A DNA stretch of 54,416 nucleotides, from contig JANPLZ010000163.1 of the NCBI GenBank assembly GCA_031422555.1, forward strand, positions 1 through 54,416, in the 5' to 3' direction. The notes under the pieces were generated by a model, which saw only the letters and a program-made list of their open reading frames with translations, did not search any database and was not told where the DNA came from. Source of the DNA: JANNAT01 sp031422555 (GTDB lineage Bacteria > Pseudomonadota > Alphaproteobacteria > Rhodobacterales > Rhodobacteraceae). A program made the position numbers and the translations under genes. This document shows, piece after piece, positions 7,766 through 14,797 of the stretch. Each line of letters starts with the position of its first letter. Positions within the stretch are counted from its first letter, which is position 1.

Positions 7766-9622
7766 CTAGCCCTTAGTGCTGAAGAAATCGGCAATGACCG
7801 TGGCCATGGCTTCGGATATGCCCGGCACCGCGGTCAGATCAGACACCCCCGCCCGCGCCACTGCCTTGGCCGAGCCGAAATGCGCCAGCAAAGCCCGCTT
7901 GCGCGTGGCCCCGACGCCCGGAATATCATCCAATGGCGTGATCGAAATCGCCTTAGCGCGTTTCGCCCGATGCGCCCCGATAGCCCAGCGGTGCGCCTCA
8001 TCGCGCAGGCGTTGCACGAAATACAGCACCGGATCATTCATCGCCAAAGCAAATACCGGCTGCCCGGCGCGGTGAAATTCTTCTTTTCCGGCATCGCGGT
8101 CAACGCCCTTGGCCACGCCGACCATCGCAATATCGTCAACGCCCATTTCGGCCATGATCGACGCCACGACTGATACCTGCCCCGCCCCGCCGTCGATCAA
8201 CAACAAGTCTGGCCAGGCATCCGACGTGCGCCCCGGGTCTTCCTTGATCAGCCGTTCAAACCGCCGGGTCAGCACCTCTTTCATCATGCCAAAATCGTCA
8301 GAATTCGCCCCGGCGTCTGATTTGATATTGAACTTGCGATACTGCGATTTCAGATAGCCATCGACCCCGGCAACAATCATGCCGCCCACCGCGTTGGTGC
8401 CCTGAATATGGCTGTTGTCGTAAACTTCAATGCGTTTGGGCGGTGCGTCCAGATCAAACGCCTCGGCCAAACCTGCCAGCAATTTGTTCTGTGTGGTGTT
8501 TTCGGCCATCTTGCGCGCCAGACTTTCCCGGGCGTTGCGGGCAGCATTTTCGACCAATTCGGCCTTTTCACCGCGCTGCGGCACCGCGACTTCTACTTTT
8601 CGACCCGCCCGGTCTGATAGCAACTGTGTCACCAGATCGGGGTTTTCAACCTGATGCGACAGCAAGATCAGCCGCGGTGGTTCTTTATCATCATAAAACT
8701 GCGCCAGAAACGCCTCAAGAATTTCCGACTCATCCGCACCAGACCCGGTGCGCGGGTAAAAATCGCGGTTGCCCCAACTTTGGTTGGCGCGAATGAAAAA
8801 CACCTGCACGCAGGCCTGCCCGCCTTCTAGGTGCAGCGCGATAACGTCAGCTTCGGGCACCGAGGCCGGGTTGATGCCTTGCGATGATTGCACTTGGGTC
8901 AGCGCCTTGATGCGGTCACGCAATGCGGCTGCGCGTTCAAATTCCATCGCTTCGGATGCTGCCGACATCTCTGCCGCCAGATTTGACTGCACGGTGGTGG
9001 TTTTGCCTTGCAAAAACCGCTCGGCATCCGCGACCAGTTTGGCATAGCTGGGGGCATCAATCCGCGCCGTGCAGGGCGCGGCACAACGCTTGATCTGAAA
9101 CTGCAAACAGGGCCGGGTCCGCGATTCAAACATGGCATCGGTGCAGTTGCGCAGCAAAAACACCTTTTGCAATTGGTTCAGCGTGCGGTTGACCGCCCCC
9201 GCCGAGGCGAAAGGACCAAAATACGACCCTTTTTCTGACCGTTTGCCCCGATGTTTTTTCAACTGCGGAAAGTCATGTTCGGTAGAAATCAGGATATTGG
9301 GAAACGATTTATCATCCCGCAGCAGCACGTTATAGCGCGGCTTCAACTGTTTTATCAGGTTCTGCTCTAGCAGCAGCGCCTCGGTTTCGGTGCGTGTGGT
9401 CAAAAACATCATCGAAACGGTTTCGGAAATCATCCGCGCAATCCGGCCCGAATGACCGGAAGCCCGCGCATAATTAGACACCCGCGCCTTCAGATTGCGG
9501 GCTTTGCCGACATATAAAACCTCGGATGCCGCGTTCAGCATCCGGTACACTCCCGGCGATCCGTCAAGCGTTTTCAGATACCCCTGAATAACCCCATGCC
9601 CAAGCGGCGCGTCATCGCTCAT
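7766..9622 (-). CDS. uvrC: Excinuclease ABC subunit C
   Basis: 618 residues, normal family length. It makes both incisions in nucleotide excision repair after UvrAB damage recognition. The N-terminal GIY-YIG nuclease is at about residues 22-100 (GVYRML ... VLYVGKARNLKARV). The four-cysteine-type region (CTDAMFESRTRPCLQFQIKRCAAPC) follows, then a UVR motif, the RNase H-like endonuclease domain with the EVYDNSHIQG and LLIDGGAGQ segments, and tandem helix-hairpin-helix motifs at the C-terminus (IPGVGATRKRAL, VPGISEAMA). It is transcribed alone, with about 310 noncoding bases upstream. Confidence 0.97.
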   Translation of the reverse strand: MSDDAPLGHGVIQGYLKTLDGSPGVYRMLNAASEVLYVGKARNLKARVSNYARASGHSGRIARMISETVSMMFLTTRTETEALLLEQNLIKQLKPRYNVLLRDDKSFPNILISTEHDFPQLKKHRGKRSEKGSYFGPFASAGAVNRTLNQLQKVFLLRNCTDAMFESRTRPCLQFQIKRCAAPCTARIDAPSYAKLVADAERFLQGKTTTVQSNLAAEMSAASEAMEFERAAALRDRIKALTQVQSSQGINPASVPEADVIALHLEGGQACVQVFFIRANQSWGNRDFYPRTGSGADESEILEAFLAQFYDDKEPPRLILLSHQVENPDLVTQLLSDRAGRKVEVAVPQRGEKAELVENAARNARESLARKMAENTTQNKLLAGLAEAFDLDAPPKRIEVYDNSHIQGTNAVGGMIVAGVDGYLKSQYRKFNIKSDAGANSDDFGMMKEVLTRRFERLIKEDPGRTSDAWPDLLLIDGGAGQVSVVASIMAEMGVDDIAMVGVAKGVDRDAGKEEFHRAGQPVFALAMNDPVLYFVQRLRDEAHRWAIGAHRAKRAKAISITPLDDIPGVGATRKRALLAHFGSAKAVARAGVSDLTAVPGISEAMATVIADFFSTKG

Positions 9623-9932
9623 CCGGTAACACCTTTGCCTGCATGTCCGATTCTAGTCATTTGCTGCACCGATCCAAGGCGCGGAGCAAGCAAAAACCTG
9701 TCCACCGTTTCTGGGGATAACTCTGCGGAAAAGATTTTGCGACAGTGGTTTTTTCCTTGTTTTTGGCCCCGTTCGACCATTTGCCTAATATTTAGGCACA
9801 TTCGCAAATTATTGATTTAACTATATATTTTTTCTTCACTGGGGCAAATCCCTGATAAGGCTTAAGAATTTGTAACGCTGCTGTGACAGAGAATCGAAAA
9901 GTGGACAACTTTTCTACCAAGGGGACGTGGCG
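9623..9932. other. Intergenic region with AT-rich palindrome upstream of uvrC
   Basis: 310 bases without a gene between uvrC and the SDR gene. It contains the perfect inverted repeat TGCCTAA-TAT-TTAGGCA at 9782-9798, followed by a strongly AT-rich stretch to about 9835 that could hold promoter elements. I saw no convincing alphaproteobacterial LexA box (GTTC-N7-GTTC). Confidence 0.6.
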
Positions 9933-10709
9933 TCACTCAACCCCAAGCACATCCGGGGTTTGCCATGCCAAACGCTGGCCACCATCAACGGCGATGAACT
10001 GACCGGTGACAGACGGCACATCCAGAAAAAATCCCAATGCTGCCGTTATATCCGCCGGGTTTGCGCCGCGCTGCAAAATCGTTGCGGCGCGCTGTTTGGC
10101 GAAATGTTCGGCCGATTGCCGCACGCCTTGCAACGTCGGGCCAGGACCGATGGCGTTGACGCGAACATGCGGTGCCAAGGCCTGCGCGCCGGTCTGGGTC
10201 AACGCCCACAGGCCCATTTTGGCCAAGGTATAGCTCATGAATTCCGGTGTCAGCTTTTCGATCCGTTGATCAATCATGTTCACCACCAGCCCTTGGGCCA
10301 CCGGCTCGCCCGCTGCATCTGGCACCGCGGGCGGCACTTGGGCCGCAAAGCCTTGCATCAGCACAAACGGCGCGCGCAGGTTAGATTGCAGGTGCCGATC
10401 CCAACTGCGCCGCGTTGCGGTTTGCAGCGTGTCATATTCAAAAATAGAGGCGTTGTTGACCAACACCGAAAGCGGCCCGCCCAACGTGTTTGCTGCCCGG
10501 GAGATCAAGGTTTCAACCTGTGCTTCCTCCAACAGGTCGGCCTGCAGGGCGTTGGCGCGGCATCCCAAAGCTGCAAGACTGGCCACAACTGCCTCTGCCT
10601 CGTCTTTCGAGGTGGCATAATGCACCGCCACATCAAAGCCGCGCGCACCCAGATACAGCGCCATCGCGCGCCCCAGTCTTTTGCCCGCCCCGGTGACCAA
10701 TGCCCGCAT
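9933..10709 (-). CDS. SDR oxidoreductase, pteridine-reductase-like
   Basis: 258 residues from ATG 10709 (MRALVTGAGKRLGRAMALYL), with AAGGG upstream. A Rossmann-fold short-chain dehydrogenase. The nucleotide motif TGAGKRLG, NNAS and catalytic YTLAK are present. The usual catalytic serine is replaced by aspartate in NMIDQR, with Tyr about 13 residues later. This Asp-Tyr-Lys arrangement and the TG-x3-RLG motif are those of pteridine reductase PTR1 and FolM-like dihydromonapterin/dihydrofolate reductases, so a pterin or folate substrate is likely but not shown. It follows the small zinc-ribbon gene by 2 bases, in one unit with the S49 peptidase. Confidence 0.88.
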   Translation of the reverse strand: MRALVTGAGKRLGRAMALYLGARGFDVAVHYATSKDEAEAVVASLAALGCRANALQADLLEEAQVETLISRAANTLGGPLSVLVNNASIFEYDTLQTATRRSWDRHLQSNLRAPFVLMQGFAAQVPPAVPDAAGEPVAQGLVVNMIDQRIEKLTPEFMSYTLAKMGLWALTQTGAQALAPHVRVNAIGPGPTLQGVRQSAEHFAKQRAATILQRGANPADITAALGFFLDVPSVTGQFIAVDGGQRLAWQTPDVLGVE

Positions 10710-10711
10710 GT

Positions 10712-10918
10712 CTAGCCCTTTTTCCCGCAATCGCAGCCCTTAGACCCAAACACATAGCGCCCGCAGGCCCTGCAGCTCGCCGGTTTTGCGGCCCCAAACC
10801 GAATTTTTCCTGCCAGACGCGATTTGACCTGTCGCGCCACAGCCCCCGGAAACAAGGCGTTGCCCAGCATGCCAATTCCCGCCATCAGCACAAGAAAAAC
10901 GATGACGGCTTTGATCAT
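10712..10918 (-). CDS. Small membrane protein with four-cysteine zinc-ribbon-like tail
   Basis: 68 residues. An N-terminal hydrophobic helix (IKAVIVFLVLMAGIGMLGNALF) is followed by a basic segment and a C-terminal cysteine cluster (CRACGRY ... GCDCGKKG) of the zinc-ribbon or rubredoxin-knuckle type. The start follows directly on the S49 peptidase stop at 10919, and the SDR start is 3 bases after its own stop, so it is one coupled unit of three. Function unknown; a structural or regulatory partner of the S49 peptidase is possible from position only. Confidence 0.8.
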   Translation of the reverse strand: MIKAVIVFLVLMAGIGMLGNALFPGAVARQVKSRLAGKIRFGAAKPASCRACGRYVFGSKGCDCGKKG

Positions 10919-11707
10919 CTACAGCCCAAACCTTGCCCAAAGCGCGCGGTCCTCAACGCTGGCCATGGCGTCGGCGGCGAAGTTCAGCCCAAAGCGCGAC
11001 AGCAAACTGCGCTTTTGGCCCAACGGCACCAGCCGAACCTTTTCGCCGTAAACCGCCTTCAGATGCGGCACCAAATGCGCCACCCCGTCGACCAGCCCGG
11101 TATCAACCGCCCCCTGCCCGACCCAAACATCGGCATTGAACAAATCAGCATCCGCCAACCGCGCCCCACGCCGCGCCTTTACATGGGCAATGAACGCCGC
11201 ATGAATCGGGGTCTGCAGCGCGCGGATACGGTCAATATCTTCTGGTTTTTGCGGCAAAAACGGGTCGGCAAAACTTTTTGACCGCCCCGCAGCCACCACG
11301 CGCCGCTCTACCCCTTGCCGCGCCAACAGATCGGGAAACCCGAACGAGGCCGAAATTACCCCGATCGACCCCACGATCGACGACAGATCAACCCAGATAT
11401 CATCCGCGGCACAGGCCAGCCAATAGCCGCCGCTTGCCGCCACATCTTCGACAAACCCATGCACTTTGATGCCTTTTTCATCCGCCAGCCGCCTGATCCG
11501 CGCCGCGATCAACGACGATTGCACTGGCGATCCACCGGGCGAATTGATCACCAAAGCCACCGCCGCGGGCTTCATCCTGAAGGCTTTTTCGATCAAGGGC
11601 GCCAGCCCTGCATCGCTTAGCGCAGTGCGGCCACCGCCGATGATCCCCGTCAGCCGGATCACCGGCACTAGGGGGGGCTTTTTTACAAAGGGAATAAATT
11701 TCATCAT
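10919..11707 (-). CDS. S49 family signal-peptide-peptidase-like serine protease
   Basis: 262 residues, the short single-domain SppA/SohB type. The clp-like fold shows INSPGGS, then ASGGYWLACAADDIW with the likely nucleophilic serine, and SIVGSIGVI. The downstream lysine in RSKSFADPF is the probable general base of the Ser-Lys dyad. There is no clear N-terminal anchor, so it may be cytoplasmic or peripherally bound. Two tandem ATGs (11707, 11704) open the gene; either could be used. It heads a three-gene minus-strand unit and is divergent from the LysR gene. Confidence 0.88.
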   Translation of the reverse strand: MMKFIPFVKKPPLVPVIRLTGIIGGGRTALSDAGLAPLIEKAFRMKPAAVALVINSPGGSPVQSSLIAARIRRLADEKGIKVHGFVEDVAASGGYWLACAADDIWVDLSSIVGSIGVISASFGFPDLLARQGVERRVVAAGRSKSFADPFLPQKPEDIDRIRALQTPIHAAFIAHVKARRGARLADADLFNADVWVGQGAVDTGLVDGVAHLVPHLKAVYGEKVRLVPLGQKRSLLSRFGLNFAADAMASVEDRALWARFGL

Positions 11708-11829
11708 GCGGCAAACCTAGGCGTTGCCCCCGGCCTGCACAACCTGCGCCTTTCATTCCGGCCCACTTATCCCTGTGGCCCCCTGTCACAGCCCTTGCCA
11801 GCCCACCCATTCCCCGCCACCGTGCGGCG

Positions 11830-12720
11830 ATGATTGACAAGCTAGAAATGTTCATCGCCCTGGCAAATGAGCGGCACTTTGGCCGCGCAGCCGAAGTGTG
11901 CCGGGTGACCCAACCCAGCCTGTCTGGTGCTATCCGTCAGTTAGAGGATCAATTGGGCGTGCAACTGGTGTTTCGCGGCTCGCGCTTTCAGGGTCTGACG
12001 CCGGAAGGCCAGCGCGTGCTGGATTGGGCGCGGCGGATTGTTGGCGATATGCGCGCGCTGAAAGACGAGATGCGAAATGTGCATGCCGGGCTGTCGGGCA
12101 ACCTGCGTTTGGGTGTTATCCCCACCGCCCTGCCGATGGTGGCCGATTTGACCACGCCATTTCTGGCCCGTCATCCCAACGTGCGGATCACCATCTTGTC
12201 GCGCACCAGTGCCGAGATTTTGGCGGGGATCGAAAGTCTGGAATTGGATGCGGGGATCACCTATCTGGACAACGAGCCATTGGGTCGCGTCGCCCAAGTG
12301 CCTTTGTATGTTGAATTTTATCGCCTTTTATGCGCCGAAGACACGCCACTTTCGGCGCGGTCCAGCGTAAGTTGGTCCGAAGTGGCGGGCTTGGCCTTGT
12401 GCCTTCTGACCTCGGATATGCAAAACCGACGCATCGTGAACCAGCACCTGACCGATGCCGGCGCGCGCGCGGCGCCGTCGGTCGAAAGCAATTCTACCAT
12501 CGCGTTGGTGGCGCATGTGCGGTCGGGCAAATGGGCATCTGTGGTGCCGCGAAAACTGGCCGAGATGTTCGCAGGTCAGGGACTAATGGCGATCCCGATT
12601 GTCGAGCCCGAAGCCGAACATCTGGTCGGTTTGATTGCGCCGAAACGCGAGCCGCAAACGCCGCTGCTGTCGGCGCTGATGGACGAGGCCGCGCGATTAG
12701 GGGCAGTACCCAGTCGATAG
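11830..12720 (+). CDS. LysR-type regulator, probable fds operon regulator
   Basis: 296 residues. The N-terminal winged helix-turn-helix (FIALANERHFGRAAEVCRVTQPSLSGAIRQLE) is intact, followed by a periplasmic-binding-protein-like effector domain. It lies directly upstream of, and in the same direction as, the fds operon, 86 bases from fdsG. A perfect T-N11-A type inverted repeat overlaps its last codons and could be its own binding site. Formate or a related metabolite as the effector is inferred from position; FdsR-type regulators of this kind are known in other fds operons. Confidence 0.92.
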   Translation: MIDKLEMFIALANERHFGRAAEVCRVTQPSLSGAIRQLEDQLGVQLVFRGSRFQGLTPEGQRVLDWARRIVGDMRALKDEMRNVHAGLSGNLRLGVIPTALPMVADLTTPFLARHPNVRITILSRTSAEILAGIESLELDAGITYLDNEPLGRVAQVPLYVEFYRLLCAEDTPLSARSSVSWSEVAGLALCLLTSDMQNRRIVNQHLTDAGARAAPSVESNSTIALVAHVRSGKWASVVPRKLAEMFAGQGLMAIPIVEPEAEHLVGLIAPKREPQTPLLSALMDEAARLGAVPSR

Positions 12721-12731
12721 CTAAAAACTAT
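12717..12731. promoter_or_regulatory. Candidate LysR box upstream of fdsG
   Basis: Perfect dyad ATAG-N7-CTAT, matching the T-N11-A rule for LysR operators, spanning the regulator stop codon about 75 bases before the fdsG ATG. Two further CTAT half-sites occur at 12761 and 12773, which would allow an extended regulator footprint in the fds promoter. Confidence 0.5.
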
Positions 12732-12806
12732 TGTTTAACGGTATATTGATATTGATTTTCCTATCGTTTTGGCTATTAACAGGCATCCAATCAAAAGGTT
12801 GTCTTG

Positions 12807-13274
12807 ATGCTTGATTCCTCGCAAACCACCCAGCGGCTGGATGAGATTCTAAGGGCGCATAGGGGCCTTGAAGGCGCGCTTTTGCCGATTTTACACGCGG
12901 TTCAGGCCGAATTTGGCTATGTGCCGCAACAGGTCTTGCCGATCATCGCCAAGGATTTGAATATCAGCCGGGCAGAAGTGCATGGCGTCGTCAGCTTTTA
13001 CCATGATTACCGCGAACAGCCTGCTGGTCGGCATGTGGTGAAACTTTGTCGCGCCGAGGCCTGTCAGGCCATGGGCGCAGACACGGTCGCGGCACATGTG
13101 CAAAAGACGCTCGGCGTCGATTGGCATCAAACCACGGCAGATGGCGCCGTGACGCTGGACCCGGTGTTTTGTCTTGGCCTATGTGCCTGCGGACCCGCGG
13201 CCATGGTTGACGGTAAACTGTTGGGTCGGGTCAACATCGCCCGTATGGACGCCGTCCTTGGGGGGCTGACATGA
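12807..13274 (+). CDS. fdsG: Formate dehydrogenase gamma subunit FdsG
   Basis: 155 residues from ATG 12807, preceded by AAAGG; a TTG one codon upstream is less likely. A NuoE-like thioredoxin-fold subunit holding one [2Fe-2S] cluster, with ligands Cys81, Cys86, Cys122 and Cys126 all present (CRAEAC, CLGLCACG). It passes electrons between the FdsB flavin and the FdsA cluster chain in the soluble NAD-dependent formate dehydrogenase. Its stop overlaps the fdsB start. Confidence 0.95.
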   Translation: MLDSSQTTQRLDEILRAHRGLEGALLPILHAVQAEFGYVPQQVLPIIAKDLNISRAEVHGVVSFYHDYREQPAGRHVVKLCRAEACQAMGADTVAAHVQKTLGVDWHQTTADGAVTLDPVFCLGLCACGPAAMVDGKLLGRVNIARMDAVLGGLT

Positions 13275-14797
13275 AGATTTACCTGCCGCTGGACAGTGTG
13301 GCCGTGGCCTTGGGTGCGGATGACATCGCAGATGCGATCTTGGCGCAGGCCGAAAAATTGGGTGTTGCGGTTGAGTTGGTCCGCAACGGATCGCGCGGAA
13401 TGGTCTGGCTGGAACCGATGGCCGAGGTGGAAACGCCCCGTGGCAGGCTGGCGTTTGGCCCGATGACACTTGCCGATGTGCCCGCCCTGTTCGCCGATCT
13501 GGCCACCCATCAAAAGGCGCTTGGGCCAACCGAAAATCTGCCGTGGCTGGCCGCGCAAACCCGGCTAACCTTTGCCCGCGTCGGCGTCATCGACCCACTT
13601 TCCTTGAATGAATACAAGGCACAAGGCGGCCTTTCGGGCCTGACCCGCGCGCTGGCGATGACCAATGCCGATATCGTCGCCGAGGTTACGGCATCGGGCT
13701 TGCGTGGGCGCGGCGGGGCCGGTTTTCCGACCGGCATCAAATGGAAAACGGTTTCAGAAGCCATTGCTGATCGAAAATACATTGTCTGCAATGCCGACGA
13801 AGGCGACAGCGCCACCTTTGCCGACCGGATGCTGATGGAAGGCGATCCCTTTACCCTGATCGAAGGCATGATCATCGCAGGGCTGGCCACCGGTGCCACC
13901 AAAGGATTTGTGTATATTCGTTCGGAATACCCGATTGCCATTCGCGTGATGCAAGATGCGGTCAAGATTGCACAAGGCGCGGGTGTGCTGGGCCAGACGA
14001 TTTGCGGCGCGGCGCGAAGTTTTGATATCGAAATTCGCGTCGGTGCCGGGGCCTATGTTTGCGGCGAAGAGACCAGTCTGCTGAATAGTCTGGAAGGCAA
14101 GCGCGGCGTTGTCCGCGCCAAGCCGCCCTTGCCCGCACTCGAAGGCTTTTTGGGCAAGCCGACAGTGGTTAACAACGTGATCTCGCTGGCGACGATCCCG
14201 GTGATTTTCGAAAAAGGGGCGGCGTTTTACAAAGAGTTTGGCATCGGCCGCTCTCGCGGCACAATTCCGCTGCAGATTGCCGGCAATGTGAAATTTGGCG
14301 GCCTGTATGAAATCGCGTTTGGCCTGACTTTAGGCGACATTGTCGATAGCATCGCCGGTGGCACTGCGTCGGGCCGCCCTGTAAAAGCCGTGCAAGTTGG
14401 CGGGCCACTGGGGGCCTATTTCCCGCGTGCTTTGTTCGACACACCGTTTGGCTACGAAGAATTTGCTGGCAAAGAGGGCCTGATCGGCCATGCCGGCCTG
14501 ACCCTGTTCGATGATAGCGCCGACATGTTAAGGCAAGCCCGATTTGCAATGGAATTTTGTGCCATTGAGTCTTGTGGCAAATGCACGCCGTGCCGGATCG
14601 GTGCGGTGCGCGGTGTTGAAACCGTTGACCGCATCGCGCGGGGTGACGCCACGGCTATCCCGCTGTTGACGGATCTTTGCGCGACGATGAAGGCGGGTTC
14701 ACTTTGCGCGCTGGGTGGTTTTACCCCCTACCCCGTGCTGTCGGCCCTGACCCATTTCCCTGATGACTTTAACACCGCAAAGGAAGCCGCTGAATGA
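13271..14797 (+). CDS. fdsB: Formate dehydrogenase beta subunit FdsB
   Basis: 508 residues. A fusion of a NuoE-like N-terminal thioredoxin-type domain and a NuoF-like FMN/NAD domain, where NAD+ is reduced. Residues 146-155 (GRGGAGFPTG) are the NADH/FMN glycine-rich motif; GAGAYVCGEETSL is the second nucleotide motif. The C-terminal [4Fe-4S] ligands are Cys435, Cys438, Cys441 and Cys479. The start overlaps fdsG (ATGA-type) and the end overlaps fdsA. Confidence 0.95.
   Translation: MKIYLPLDSVAVALGADDIADAILAQAEKLGVAVELVRNGSRGMVWLEPMAEVETPRGRLAFGPMTLADVPALFADLATHQKALGPTENLPWLAAQTRLTFARVGVIDPLSLNEYKAQGGLSGLTRALAMTNADIVAEVTASGLRGRGGAGFPTGIKWKTVSEAIADRKYIVCNADEGDSATFADRMLMEGDPFTLIEGMIIAGLATGATKGFVYIRSEYPIAIRVMQDAVKIAQGAGVLGQTICGAARSFDIEIRVGAGAYVCGEETSLLNSLEGKRGVVRAKPPLPALEGFLGKPTVVNNVISLATIPVIFEKGAAFYKEFGIGRSRGTIPLQIAGNVKFGGLYEIAFGLTLGDIVDSIAGGTASGRPVKAVQVGGPLGAYFPRALFDTPFGYEEFAGKEGLIGHAGLTLFDDSADMLRQARFAMEFCAIESCGKCTPCRIGAVRGVETVDRIARGDATAIPLLTDLCATMKAGSLCALGGFTPYPVLSALTHFPDDFNTAKEAAE

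Noticed and set aside
9927..10715. 262-codon plus-strand open frame opposite the SDR gene
   Set aside because: The SDR motifs on the minus strand are intact, and this frame is a compositional shadow.
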